From Nostoc sp. 'Peltigera membranacea cyanobiont' N6 (GTDB lineage: Bacteria; Cyanobacteriota; Cyanobacteriia; Cyanobacteriales; Nostocaceae): 64,000 nt of DNA. How positions within the stretch are numbered: the stretch's first letter is position 1; every line of letters starts with the position of its first letter. The translations under genes and the position numbers were made by a program. The stretch is taken from the NCBI RefSeq assembly GCF_002949735.1, contig NZ_CP026681.1, positions 4,478,501 through 4,542,500 on the forward strand, given 5' to 3'. Of the stretch, positions 1 to 8,996 are shown in pieces. Below the pieces are notes generated by a model. It was given only the letters and a program-made list of their open reading frames with translations, did no database searches and was not told the DNA's origin.

Positions 1-33
1 ATCCTTCTAATGTAAATCAAATCACATAAGCTT

Positions 34-402
34 ATGGAGCCAGACTCTTTACAAACTGAGGTGATTCTGACGCATCCGCGTCAGTCACTCGGTAAAGTGC
101 AACTTGATTGGACACCCCAACCCGGCAATTATCTCGATTTTGAGGGTAAAACCTACGCGGTTTTAGAACGCCGCCATCGATACCAACTTAAAGCTGGGCG
201 TTACCGCTTACATAATATTGCCATTTATGTACAGTCTGCTAAACGGCCATCTGAGAAAAGTTTGGTAGGTGGACGTTGGGTAGTTGGCGATGCCACCTGT
301 TGCTACAATGCTCATTCAGAACTCATTCGCTGTGCAGTGAACCCAGATGGCCCTTGCGAATCTTGCCGCTTTTATGAAAAGTCTGAGGAGAGACGCGATT
401 AA
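34..402 (+). CDS. DUF6464 family protein
   Basis: A 122-residue soluble protein that I match to the cyanobacterial DUF6464 family, whose function is unknown. It has no signal peptide or membrane segment. The C-terminal third is cysteine-rich (C89, C90, C100, C108, C111, the last two as CESC), which could bind a metal or be redox active; that is inference. The body has the family-like stretch around KTYAVLERRHRYQL at residues 39-52. It converges with fmt. Its stop codon lies inside a 20-bp palindrome that recurs twice elsewhere in the window, so the last three residues (RRD) are encoded by repeat DNA. Confidence 0.8.
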   Translation: MEPDSLQTEVILTHPRQSLGKVQLDWTPQPGNYLDFEGKTYAVLERRHRYQLKAGRYRLHNIAIYVQSAKRPSEKSLVGGRWVVGDATCCYNAHSELIRCAVNPDGPCESCRFYEKSEERRD

Positions 403-426
403 TCGCGTCTGTACAGGAGTTAGGAG
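391..426. repeat. Dispersed palindromic element, copy 1
   Basis: Perfect 20-bp palindrome AGACGCGATTAATCGCGTCT at 391-410, followed by GTACAGGAGTTAGGAG. The same palindrome plus nearly the same tail occurs at 36463 and 42084. It covers the end and stop codon of the DUF6464 gene. It lacks a T-run, so it is not a canonical terminator, though the stem could end transcription or protect the 3' end. Confidence 0.85.
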
Positions 427-470
427 CTAAAAATTATTCTCCATAATCTCCCTCATCTCTTCCATCCCTG

Positions 471-1502
471 TCAGTTTCCCGCACCAAAAACTTCTCCCAC
501 AGTTAAGCGGCTACCATTAACAAAATCCCATCCCGACTGGGGACGTTTCCCAGCTAGCTGAACCTCTCGCAACAGCAACAAACCTTCCCCAGTTTGAACG
601 ATCGCACCAATTCCTTTGATAATGCTAACTACAACTCCCGGTTTGTCTGATGCGTTTGACAAATCAGGCAATTTATGAATTAATTCTTGTAATTCTGGTG
701 GTAGATTGCGTAGACGCGGAGCGGCTTGTCGCCAGACATCGCTTACAGAAGCAAGGGGAGCCGAAGCGGTGATTTTCAACAAGTTGTTACGAAAGGTAGC
801 CGTGCAGTTAGGGTAAAAGCCTCTAATTTGATTGTGTAATTGGATCGCACTTTTTGACCAATCCAAACCATAATCTTCTTTTTGAATCAGAGGTGCATAA
901 GTAGCTGCTAAATTATCTTGGGGAATTGGTTGAATTTCTTTACGTTCCAACTTCAACAGAGTTTCCACCAAAAGATCCCCACCGATTTCTGCTAGTCTGT
1001 CGGCTAAATCTTGGGCATTATCCAGTAATCCGATAGGTGTAGTGGCTATTTGTAGCATTGGCCCGGTATCCATCCCCACATCCATTAACATGGTTGCGAT
1101 CCCCGTTTCCTTTTCACCGTTATACAAACACCACTGAATCGGTGCTGCACCGCGATATTTGGGTAAAATCGAGCCATGTACATTAATGCAGCCCAATTTT
1201 GGCATCTTTAAGATTTTTGCCGATAAAATCTGTCCATAAGCGACAACAACAAACACATCTGCGTCTAATTGTTTGAGTTTGGTTAAAGTTTCAGTGTCTT
1301 TTTTCACCCGTTCGGGTTGCCATACTGGTAAGTTATGAGCAGTAGCGATCGCTTTTACTGGTGTTGGCGTAAGTTTATTTCCGCGTTCCCGGCGTTTATC
1401 TGGTTGGGTGACAACCGCCAGCACCTCAAAATCTGAATGATTCAATAACTTTTCCAAGGTGGGTACAGCAAACTGCGGTGTACCAAAGAATACAATTTTC
1501 AT
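471..1502 (-). CDS. fmt: Methionyl-tRNA formyltransferase
   Basis: Transfers a formyl group from 10-formyl-THF to Met-tRNA(fMet) for translation initiation. The N-terminal formyltransferase domain (about 1-200) shows the GTP-Q-FAVP start, the catalytic triad region N107/H109 in INVHGSILPKYRGAAP, and D145 in MDVGMDTGPM. The C-terminal tRNA-binding domain starts near residue 210 (GLDWSKSA). The protein has 343 residues, somewhat long for Fmt, and residues about 254-266 (SDVWRQAAPRLRN) are encoded by a 35-bp dispersed repeat also found between minC and minD. The insertion keeps the frame and should sit in the C-terminal domain. ATG start at 1502. Confidence 0.97.
   Translation of the reverse strand: MKIVFFGTPQFAVPTLEKLLNHSDFEVLAVVTQPDKRRERGNKLTPTPVKAIATAHNLPVWQPERVKKDTETLTKLKQLDADVFVVVAYGQILSAKILKMPKLGCINVHGSILPKYRGAAPIQWCLYNGEKETGIATMLMDVGMDTGPMLQIATTPIGLLDNAQDLADRLAEIGGDLLVETLLKLERKEIQPIPQDNLAATYAPLIQKEDYGLDWSKSAIQLHNQIRGFYPNCTATFRNNLLKITASAPLASVSDVWRQAAPRLRNLPPELQELIHKLPDLSNASDKPGVVVSIIKGIGAIVQTGEGLLLLREVQLAGKRPQSGWDFVNGSRLTVGEVFGAGN
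708..742 (-). repeat. Dispersed 35-bp repeat inside fmt
   Basis: On the minus strand it runs from GCGATGTCTGGCGACAAG to GCGTCTACGC. It matches plus-strand 5228-5262 at 31 of 35 positions. Here it is translated as part of Fmt; in the minC-minD gap it is non-coding. Confidence 0.8.
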
Positions 1503-2363
1503 TAATGATTTAGTTGTTAATCGTTAGTTATTAGTTAATGGTAAATAATATCGGCTGTTTGGTGGTACAATATTTTCGTATTAGTGAAACTAAAAGCCTA
1601 CTTGATTAACTTAATAGTTAAGTTTATAAGTGTAACAGGTAGCATAAACTGCATCTGCCTTTAGTTAATCTAATGGTTTAGTGGTGTCTCGTCACGAGCC
1701 ACTAGAGCATCTACCAAGTCAAATTTGTTGTGTTCCCGATGTTTAACCCAAATTGGCATTAAATACAGTTGGGTTTCCAAAAAACTATTGCATCTTCTAG
1801 CTATTTCTGTAGTTGAGATTGCAATTTATGACTTTGGGTTGCTGATAGCAATATTTTCTGAGTATGATTTATTATGCGTCTGCTTTCCCAGCTTTCCATG
1901 TAACGCCTCACGTTTACCATCATGAGGGTTTGCGCTGTTATATTTAGTGTGTAACCTGGCTTGTTTGCTTTGTACTAGCGATCGCTAGTACGATCCCCAC
2001 TAACTAAGTTATCTCACTTCTAATTGCCAGCGTCATTGCCTTACATATAACTTGTAATATCCCTTGACTAATACCTATTTTTGGTTTAGTTAGGTATAAC
2101 AACAGCAGGATTATATATCGTGTAGTAATTACTGAGTTATCAGCATTTTTACTATACTCGCATATTTTTGCAAAAAAACATTCAGTACCTGAGTAAGAAA
2201 AGGTGTGGACAATGATACTTAATTTTTGTAAAACTCTGCAAACTTTGAAGAAAATATATCGTCAAAGTTTTTAGTTTCTTGTTATACATATAATTACTGC
2301 TTGCCCCATTGCTGCATAGGTATTGCTTCTCACATAGCAACCGCCCCTCTAGAGAGTCTACAA
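1503..2363. other. Intergenic region without a convincing gene
   Basis: About 860 bases of AT-rich DNA between the divergent fmt and the exported hypothetical gene. The only open frames are short (for example 1725-1925) and show no family resemblance. It holds one perfect 20-bp palindrome at 1972-1991. It should contain the promoters of both flanking genes, but I cannot place -10/-35 boxes with confidence. Confidence 0.5.
1972..1991. repeat. 20-bp palindrome centred on HIP1
   Basis: GTACTAGCGATCGCTAGTAC is a perfect palindrome whose centre is the cyanobacterial HIP1 octamer GCGATCGC. No T-run follows. It may be only an extended HIP1 site. Confidence 0.8.
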
Positions 2364-3683
2364 ATGCTTAAACCCCTTTTGCTGTCAGGATGGTTCCGCG
2401 CACAACCATTTCTAAATTATGTTGTCGTTGTGATACTGATTGCACCCTTGCTAGGGGCATCGGCTCACTCATTCCCTGTAAAATCAGAAGCAGCTAAACT
2501 AACTTCGATAACTGGAGATTCTGACTCTGTATCAAAGGAAATAGCTGTAGTTGAGGAACCTGAGATAGCTGAAATATCAAAAACAGATCAAATCAACTCA
2601 TCAACAGAAGAATCCGATCCTGTACCAACTCAAAGTACTGCTGTTCAGGAACCGCAAGTATTACCATCGAATAAAATTGAGTCTTTGGCTCAAGCAGATA
2701 CTTATGTATCAAATAGCGACTTAACTTTTCCTAATACTTTGGCAGCAGTCGAACTTGCACCATTAACAGATGTTCCTGTTAGTCAGCTTAATCTAATACA
2801 AAAACTCAAAGCTGCTAATATCAAGTCTTTGAAAGGAAAAGAAAATTCTCTCTCTAGAGATAAATCTTTGACCAAGTCATTGATAGCAACTCAAATAGCC
2901 CCAACTCTTAGAGAATCACAACCAACCACAACGACGGAAACACCTGTTGCTAAACCAGTTGATGAATCCCAAGCAGAACAAATAGATCCCTTAGGCAGTC
3001 CTCATCCTATTCCTTGGAAATGGATTACAGCGACTCAAGAGGCTATTGGTTCCAAGGGTGGTTCTGGAGTCCGCCACTACCGCAGCGTACCGGTGGTTTC
3101 TCCTGATGGTAAATATGCTGTTTATAGCCGGGTACAATTAGAAGTAAAACCAGAAATGTACAACAGCCGTGTTACCAGCGTTCTGTTTGTTCAAGATATG
3201 CAAACTAAGAAGTTGTGGGTAATGGCTTCAACGACTCCTGTTAGCGATCCTTTATTAAAGGTAAAGGCTGTAAAGGCGGCATTGTCAGAAGAAACTGACA
3301 CAAGTGGCAAAATTGGGGTATTAGTTCCAGTAAGCTGGTCAGAAAAAGGCGATCGCTTCTTAGCACGCAAGTTTGAGGGTATATTTAACACAGGCGATTC
3401 TACAGATAGTGCAGTGATTTGGGATCGAGAAAAAAATCACGCTAACACAGTCGCTCCTGTGAGTGAGGAAGAACATGAAAAAATTGCCGTATTGTTAGGT
3501 TGGAGTAAAAGCCAACCAGATCGTGTGCTGTTCCGTGCAGGGGAATTGGGCGAAGAAAACTGGCCGCTAATGCAAGTTGCTAATGATGGTAAGACTATCA
3601 CTACAACAAACGACGATCGGCCGATTACTTTTGGTAAAAAGGTTACAGAAGTTTGGGCAGGCCCACAAGTTGCCTACCGATAG
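2364..3683 (+). CDS. Exported or membrane-anchored hypothetical protein
   Basis: I do not recognise a named family. ATG at 2364 is preferred over the TTG at 2301 because it puts a basic/hydrophobic signal-like segment at the N-terminus (MLKPLLL, then FLNYVVVVILIAPLLGASAHS). The protein has about 439 residues. Residues about 35-215 are low complexity, rich in E, S, T and Q, and probably disordered. The C-terminal half (from about residue 215, IPWKWITATQEAIG) looks folded and contains a VVSPDGKYAVYSR stretch resembling a TolB/WD-type propeller blade. It probably acts in the periplasm or on the membrane. A strong terminator follows immediately. Confidence 0.75.
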   Translation: MLKPLLLSGWFRAQPFLNYVVVVILIAPLLGASAHSFPVKSEAAKLTSITGDSDSVSKEIAVVEEPEIAEISKTDQINSSTEESDPVPTQSTAVQEPQVLPSNKIESLAQADTYVSNSDLTFPNTLAAVELAPLTDVPVSQLNLIQKLKAANIKSLKGKENSLSRDKSLTKSLIATQIAPTLRESQPTTTTETPVAKPVDESQAEQIDPLGSPHPIPWKWITATQEAIGSKGGSGVRHYRSVPVVSPDGKYAVYSRVQLEVKPEMYNSRVTSVLFVQDMQTKKLWVMASTTPVSDPLLKVKAVKAALSEETDTSGKIGVLVPVSWSEKGDRFLARKFEGIFNTGDSTDSAVIWDREKNHANTVAPVSEEEHEKIAVLLGWSKSQPDRVLFRAGELGEENWPLMQVANDGKTITTTNDDRPITFGKKVTEVWAGPQVAYR

Positions 3684-3704
3684 TTTATAGAAAAATTTAT
3701 TACT

Positions 3705-3738
3705 CCCGTTGTCTTCACTACTGACAACGGGATTTTTT
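3705..3738 (+). terminator. Rho-independent terminator
   Basis: Stem CCCGTTGTC (3705-3713) pairs perfectly with GACAACGGG (3723-3731) across a 9-base loop and is followed by ATTTTTT. It lies 20 bases after the stop of the upstream exported-protein gene. Confidence 0.9.
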
Positions 3739-3960
3739 ATTATGTGGTAAATATTTTTGGCGTTCCTGAGTTTAGATAGCCTAAGAATGAGTGTAAAAGC
3801 GCAGATATGACAACAGCGATCGCACTTTATATATCTACTAAACCCTATTCCCAAGCCTGATAAATTGGCGAAGGTATTGGAAAAAATAAAACATTTCCTA
3901 ATTACACATCCTACTTTCTGATATTAAGTCATACAGAATTAAAACTAAAACTATAAAGAC

Positions 3961-4251
3961 TTATTTATCACCCCTTTCCCATTCAGGGATGGCTCCTTTT
4001 ACCCTGCGGATGGGCAAATTAGCAATTAAAGCTGTAGTTCGTTGGTTGCTTTCTAAGGAGAACTCCAAGCCCTCTGTCTCAATTTCGACATAGCGACAGA
4101 CTACATCTAGGATTTCTTTCCGCATTTTTTCCAACGTTTGAGGATCTAAGTCAGCGCGATCGTGAGCAATCACCAATTGCAGGCGACGTTTAACTTGAGT
4201 TCGACTGCTATCAGGGCCGCGAGAAAAAAGTTTTTCTAGAAGTTCAATCAT
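3961..4251 (-). CDS. minE: Cell division topological specificity factor MinE
   Basis: A 96-residue protein that stimulates MinD ATPase and drives the Min oscillation placing the Z ring at mid-cell. The N-terminal MinD-interaction region precedes the conserved AHDRADLDPQTLEKMRKEI stretch (residues about 29-47), which is diagnostic for MinE. It lies 36 bases downstream of minD on the same strand and is the last gene of the minC-minD-minE group. Confidence 0.97.
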   Translation of the reverse strand: MIELLEKLFSRGPDSSRTQVKRRLQLVIAHDRADLDPQTLEKMRKEILDVVCRYVEIETEGLEFSLESNQRTTALIANLPIRRVKGAIPEWERGDK

Positions 4252-4287
4252 TACGAATAGGTCTGGCGCGAAGACTGGAAAAGTAAG

Positions 4288-5094
4288 TTAAACAATCTTA
4301 GTCCACAACAACCTTCGTAGACGGGCGAAGATGCTGTCTTGGGACGAGTCGATCTCCAGAAATTCGACACTTTCTCCTTCTAATCTACGAGCAATGTTCT
4401 CAAAGGCTGTGGCAGCTAAAGAGGGATTTTCCGCTAACACTAAGGGTTCACCGCGATTGGTAGATACAATAACACGCTCGTCGTCAGGGATTACCCCGAT
4501 CAGGGGAATGGCGAGAAGTTCCTGAACATCTTGCACTGACATCATATCATTTGCCTGCACCATTGCGGGTCTGATGCGGTTAATTATTAAATGAACACGC
4601 TTGATACCTTGTGCTTCTAGTAAACCAACTACCCGATCGGCATCACGAACTGAAGAAATTTCTGGCGTGCTGACAACTAGCGCTTCTTTTGCCGGGCCGA
4701 TCGCATTTTTAAACCCATTTTCAATCCCGGCGGGGCTATCGATGATCACGTACTGATATTTTTGCGCTAGGGCATTCACCAGTAACTTCATTTGTTCCGG
4801 TGTGACTGCATCTTTGGAGCGATTTTGGGCTGCCGGCAGGAGTACGAGATTGGGTTGGCGCTTATCTTTCACCAAGGCTTGTTCTAAGCGGCACTCTCTG
4901 GCCAAGACTTCTACCGCAGTATAGACGATGCGGTTTTCCAGCCCTAGCAGCAAATCCAAATTTCTCAAACCAAAATCCGCATCAACCAAGGCAACTTGAC
5001 GACCCATTTTGGCTAAAGCCATGCCCAGATTTGCTGAAACTGTGGTTTTACCCACTCCTCCTTTACCGGAGGTAATCACTATAATGCGAGTCAT
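4288..5094 (-). CDS. minD: Septum site-determining ATPase MinD
   Basis: A 268-residue ParA/MinD-type ATPase that cycles on the inner membrane, recruits MinC and is released by MinE. The deviant Walker A GKGGVGKTT is at residues 10-18 and switch motifs VDADFGLRNLD and IIDSPAGIENG follow. The C-terminus (FARLRRLLWTKIV) fits the amphipathic membrane-targeting helix. Start ATG at 5094. It sits between minC and minE. Confidence 0.98.
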   Translation of the reverse strand: MTRIIVITSGKGGVGKTTVSANLGMALAKMGRQVALVDADFGLRNLDLLLGLENRIVYTAVEVLARECRLEQALVKDKRQPNLVLLPAAQNRSKDAVTPEQMKLLVNALAQKYQYVIIDSPAGIENGFKNAIGPAKEALVVSTPEISSVRDADRVVGLLEAQGIKRVHLIINRIRPAMVQANDMMSVQDVQELLAIPLIGVIPDDERVIVSTNRGEPLVLAENPSLAATAFENIARRLEGESVEFLEIDSSQDSIFARLRRLLWTKIV

Positions 5095-5227
5095 GATAGA
5101 AATGCGGTCAATGAGGGTTCAGGAAATATAAAACTGTAAATTGCAGTATAAAGTATGAAGTATCGTATCAAGTATGAAGAAATATCTGATCTCCCTGATT
5201 TGGGCGAGGGATAAATATTTTTTGATT

Positions 5228-5262
5228 GCGATGTTTGGCGACAAGCTGCTTTGCGTCTACGC
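5228..5262 (+). repeat. Dispersed 35-bp repeat in the minC-minD gap
   Basis: Begins GCGATGTTTGGCGACAAG and ends GCGTCTACGC. It differs from the copy inside fmt (708-742, opposite strand) at four of 35 positions. The 288-base gap between minC and minD holds no gene. Confidence 0.8.
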
Positions 5263-5382
5263 TCGGTCGTGTGAAATACACAACGCTAGGGATAGGGATT
5301 AGAGTAGTGTATTCCATCTACATGAAAACCGCTATATTTCATCCTTCATATTCTTCATATTTTAGGTAAATATTCAGGGCTA

Positions 5383-6417
5383 CTAATTGCTCTTAGTAAA
5401 TTGGTTTCTAGAAAAATCACTAGCTCTAGCGATGCGAATCCCTTGGGGCATAATATGTGCCACTTCTGGAGAAAATTGCATCGGTAATTTTTCTGGTGCC
5501 CTAGCTACAGCATCTGCGATCCGTAATTGGGTAGGTTCCATTTGCAAAGCCATAATCAGACACTCACGATTGCCTCCAGCCCCAGCATGAGCAATTCCAC
5601 GTAAACGACCCCAGATGATAATATCTCCATCTGCAATTACAATACCACCTGGGTTTACATCTCCCAAAATAATTACTGTACCAGGATGACGAATTTCGAC
5701 TCCAGAGCGGACTGTTGTTTCTAGATAGAGGGCATCTGCCTGGGGTGTAGCTGTAGCTTCTGGCTCTGTATTCAGGGAAGTTATGGGCTGCAATTGCTCT
5801 ACAGAATACCCAGATGTGACGGCTGCGATCGCAGTTTGTCGGCGACTTGTTGAGACAGATATTAGCCGCAGTTGGACTTCACTTAAAGCCTCGGCAAGTT
5901 CTTGGAGTTGTCTGGCATCTACTAGGCGGTCTTGTGCCATGAGATGTACGGGAGTATTAGCGATCCGAAAGCGATCGCCTGCATTCAAACGTTGCCTGAT
6001 TTGTTGCCAAATATCAGACCAACTGAGTTCTGAGGCAGATACTTGAGCTTCTAAGGGCAAAATTAATAAAAGTCGTCCCTCCTTACTTTTTAACTGGACT
6101 TGGGTATTGTCATTTACGCGATACCCTGATACTGCTGACTCATTGGGATTTGAATCAGTAAGGATAAAATCATCTGATGCTGCATCAGTACTTAACTCAA
6201 CATCTGGGTTAGCAGGATTTGACTCTACATCCTCCAAGACAGGATTCGATTTTAAATAAAGGAGGACGGATTTTAACTCCGCATCAGGGGGGATAGGATC
6301 TGACTCTACATCAGAAACAGTAGGATTCACCTCTACCCCCGAAATAAGAGAGTTTGATTCTGCATTAGGAAGTGCAGAATTTGACTTTAGATTGGGAATC
6401 GTAGGATCAGAAGTCAT
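5383..6417 (-). CDS. minC: Septum site-determining protein MinC with repeated N-terminal extension
   Basis: Inhibits FtsZ assembly away from mid-cell as the partner of MinD. The conserved C-terminal beta-helix domain is clear from about residue 230 (TVRSGVEIRHPGTVIILGDVNPG, then GRLRGIAHAGAGGN). Residues about 106-200 form the N-terminal FtsZ-inhibitory domain. The first 75 residues are an unusual extension of about eight 9-residue repeats of the type SNPxxxDVE, making the protein 344 residues against about 230 in E. coli. Upstream of minD and minE on the same strand. Confidence 0.95.
   Translation of the reverse strand: MTSDPTIPNLKSNSALPNAESNSLISGVEVNPTVSDVESDPIPPDAELKSVLLYLKSNPVLEDVESNPANPDVELSTDAASDDFILTDSNPNESAVSGYRVNDNTQVQLKSKEGRLLLILPLEAQVSASELSWSDIWQQIRQRLNAGDRFRIANTPVHLMAQDRLVDARQLQELAEALSEVQLRLISVSTSRRQTAIAAVTSGYSVEQLQPITSLNTEPEATATPQADALYLETTVRSGVEIRHPGTVIILGDVNPGGIVIADGDIIIWGRLRGIAHAGAGGNRECLIMALQMEPTQLRIADAVARAPEKLPMQFSPEVAHIMPQGIRIARASDFSRNQFTKSN
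6196..6411 (-). repeat. 27-bp coding tandem repeat in minC
   Basis: Eight degenerate 27-bp units encode MinC residues 3-74. Examples of the 9-residue units are SNSALPNAE, VNPTVSDVE, SDPIPPDAE, SNPVLEDVE and SNPANPDVE. The copies have diverged, so the array is not very recent. Confidence 0.85.
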
Positions 6418-6671
6418 GCAGTACTAGCCAAAAGACAAGGGACACTCCGAATCATTACCAATATTAGATCAGTTGGAAAATTCAACAACATCGTCAGGTA
6501 AAAAAGTACAGAGGATAGATTACTCCTTTCCCGCCATAAGATTACTTGTATTTATCCTTTGCGTCCTTCTCTACGAGACGGTACGCGAATGCGTCCTTGG
6601 CAGTTCGTTAAAAAAATTATCTTCTAGCAGGAAGGGAGTAGTTCAGAATTATCATCATCTTCACTTAACAC

Positions 6672-7994
6672 TCAAGATTGTTTAGTCAACCTTTGATAAA
6701 TTGTCCCCAAAGCATCAGCATCACCAACGTTACCTGGAAATAGCACCACAGGCAAATCAGGAAACTGGGGATGATCGGATGGAGTTAACACGATTGAACA
6801 ACCAGCTAAAATTTGACCGAGTAACCGGGCTGAAGTTAAGGCTAGTCCAGTACTCAAGACATCGTTTGAGGTAATGCCACCCTTGCTGATTAAGAATCCT
6901 ATATCAGATGGTAAACCCCGCACAATATCCATCAATAAACTTGAAACTTTTGCCCCAAACTCCAATCGGGTGTTGATATCTTTAAAACTCAGTTCCTGAC
7001 GGCTAGTATAAACCACTGGTGTTTTGCCCGCTTCGTGTGCCGCCCGCGTACTTTCCTGAATTTCCGTTAGCAGTGCCGCAAACTGATTTGCATCATCAAG
7101 CAATCGCGCTACATTGACTTCGATTCCCACGGTTCCTTGTACTTGCAATAGCGCCTCTAGCTGCTGAGTAGTCTTTTTCACATGGGAACCAACAATTATC
7201 GCCCCTGGTTTGCCTTGACGCACGTATTGCGCCATGTTTTCGGCAGCAATAGGTTGGGGTGGTAAAGCGGCTAAAGCCGTTAAAATACTTGCGGCACTGC
7301 GAAACAGAAAGCGTTTTCCTTGACTTGCTGCTGCTAATATGTCTACTGCAAAGCGGTTGAGATCGGCTTGAGTTTCACCATCGACGACAGCGCACTGATT
7401 ACCACTCAGTTGTAACAAGCGTTCCAAACTACCAGCGCGAATATCGGCTAGGAGAAACCTTTCTACAGCTTCGGCATTAATTCGTCCTTGAGTCTTTTCT
7501 TCAACATACTTGGGTAAGTAACTGTGATGGTAACTGAAGACGGAATCACGGGCAAATTCGGTTTCATCGACTGGGGTGGGGACACCAGCAATAATTAAGT
7601 AATGCACGCTGTCGCGGGTGATGCGTCCGCCCTCAAAAAATGCCGGGACAAGGAAATGAGCATCAAAAGGGCCGAGTTCTTGGGCGATCGCATCAGTTTC
7701 AACAGGATAATGCCCCCGCAAAGTAGAATCAGAACGGCTGACGATCAGAAAATCGTCAATTCCTTCCGCATTCAAGGCGATTTTCAGGTTTTGGCAAACT
7801 TCTTTGGTGACAGATGTGGCTGACTCTGGCGTTAGCGATCTAGTATTAGTCAACACAAAGAGAATCGGCGAATCATCCTGTAACCCACTGCGTAAAGTGT
7901 CCACATCCCAGTGCATTAATAGCAAGCAGCTGTGGACTGTTTGAGAACCTGTGGGATCATCATCTAGGACAATTATTTTTGGTTTGTTGCTCAT
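6672..7994 (-). CDS. Four-carbon acid sugar kinase family protein (DUF1537)
   Basis: A 440-residue protein of the OtnK/DUF1537 kinase family, which phosphorylates four-carbon acid sugars such as threonate or erythronate in characterised members. The N-terminal substrate domain opens with the family motif LDDDPTGSQT (residues 10-19) and contains SRSDSTLRGHYP. The C-terminal nucleotide-binding domain carries the glycine-rich ISKGGITSNDVLS and the closing LFPGNVGDADALGTIYQRL. No dehydrogenase or aldolase partners lie beside it, so the true substrate is open. ATG start at 7994. Confidence 0.88.
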   Translation of the reverse strand: MSNKPKIIVLDDDPTGSQTVHSCLLLMHWDVDTLRSGLQDDSPILFVLTNTRSLTPESATSVTKEVCQNLKIALNAEGIDDFLIVSRSDSTLRGHYPVETDAIAQELGPFDAHFLVPAFFEGGRITRDSVHYLIIAGVPTPVDETEFARDSVFSYHHSYLPKYVEEKTQGRINAEAVERFLLADIRAGSLERLLQLSGNQCAVVDGETQADLNRFAVDILAAASQGKRFLFRSAASILTALAALPPQPIAAENMAQYVRQGKPGAIIVGSHVKKTTQQLEALLQVQGTVGIEVNVARLLDDANQFAALLTEIQESTRAAHEAGKTPVVYTSRQELSFKDINTRLEFGAKVSSLLMDIVRGLPSDIGFLISKGGITSNDVLSTGLALTSARLLGQILAGCSIVLTPSDHPQFPDLPVVLFPGNVGDADALGTIYQRLTKQS

Positions 7995-8050
7995 TTAAGT
8001 CAACGGGGCGATTGTTTTTTAGGAAATTCATCAGTAACGAAAAACTTTAC

Positions 8051-8713
8051 TCAGCCTTTGTGCAATTTTCTGATTTCTGCTTGCACATCGATCGCAATTT
8101 GCAATGATTGATTTAGCAGTTGAGCATATTCGCCTGCTTGACTACTAACTTGTAAAGCTTGCAGACTGGCTAAATTATTCACAAATAACTCTTGGTTATT
8201 AGCAAGCAATTTTTTATTATCTCGCAAAATTCGTTCTGTTTTCAGAGCGCGGACTAAATCTTCTCTAATCAGTTGTAATGCGGCGGTTACTTTATCTCGG
8301 TCATGGATACTGCTTTCGATGTTTCCTGATGCTGCCAATTGGTCATTAATATCTATAGCGTTAACCAGGTCATGATATTTATCTACTTCATCTAAAAGTA
8401 TTGTCAGTCCTTCGGGACAGGTCAATTGTCGCCATAGCCATCGCCCCACTAATATCGGCATTGGCACTAAAATTAGTAAAAGAATTCCGAATTTAATTGA
8501 AGAACCAATTGTTGGCAGAATAATAAATGCGTAAATAAAGCCCACAATTATGGGCGTTAGCGCCAGCGTCACCAGCGATTCATTGAGCAAAAACCCTAAT
8601 CGCTTCTTGCTATCTCGCAAAACAGAGGGACGGAAAACGTCTTCTGAATCGAATCCAGTCAAACGTCTCAGTTCCCCCTTACTAATTTCCAAACCTATTA
8701 AGTCCGGCTGCAC
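8051..8713 (-). CDS. Hypothetical membrane protein with coiled-coil tail
   Basis: I do not recognise the family. There is no ATG near the 5' end. A GTG at 8713 has AGGAG about 10 bases upstream; a TTG at 8740 would add nine residues. Two hydrophobic segments (VTLALTPIIVGFIYAFIILP, then IKFGILLLILVPMPILVG) form a hairpin in the first half. The rest is mostly helical, with a Leu/Asn/Gln-rich coiled coil (ILRDNKKLLANNQELFVNNL). The likely topology is a membrane anchor with both ends in the cytoplasm. Downstream of and co-oriented with a long GST gene, but 280 bases away. Confidence 0.75.
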   Translation of the reverse strand: MQPDLIGLEISKGELRRLTGFDSEDVFRPSVLRDSKKRLGFLLNESLVTLALTPIIVGFIYAFIILPTIGSSIKFGILLLILVPMPILVGRWLWRQLTCPEGLTILLDEVDKYHDLVNAIDINDQLAASGNIESSIHDRDKVTAALQLIREDLVRALKTERILRDNKKLLANNQELFVNNLASLQALQVSSQAGEYAQLLNQSLQIAIDVQAEIRKLHKG

Positions 8714-8996
8714 GGCTGGATAACTCCTATGGAAGCCCAAGTTGCGTATTTATTTTAATCGGGTTTGGTAGAGAAGCAATGGATGGTTACGTAATAGTTA
8801 TGATAAAAAGCAAGCAAACTGTGTAACACGACTGCATAAAGCTAAGAAGCATTTTTGGATACAATGCAGTACTGATGTAGGCGATCGCATTTATCAATTA
8901 TCAGTTATCAGAGTGGGAGTCAAAGCTTGAAACCAAGATAACTGTTCGCTGGCAACTGTTAAAGGAGCGCGATCTGCCAGGATGGGTTCCTGAATC

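Noticed and set aside
1725..1925. 66-residue frame in the gap upstream of the exported hypothetical gene
   Set aside because: No ribosome-binding site or family resemblance; composition is that of AT-rich intergenic DNA.
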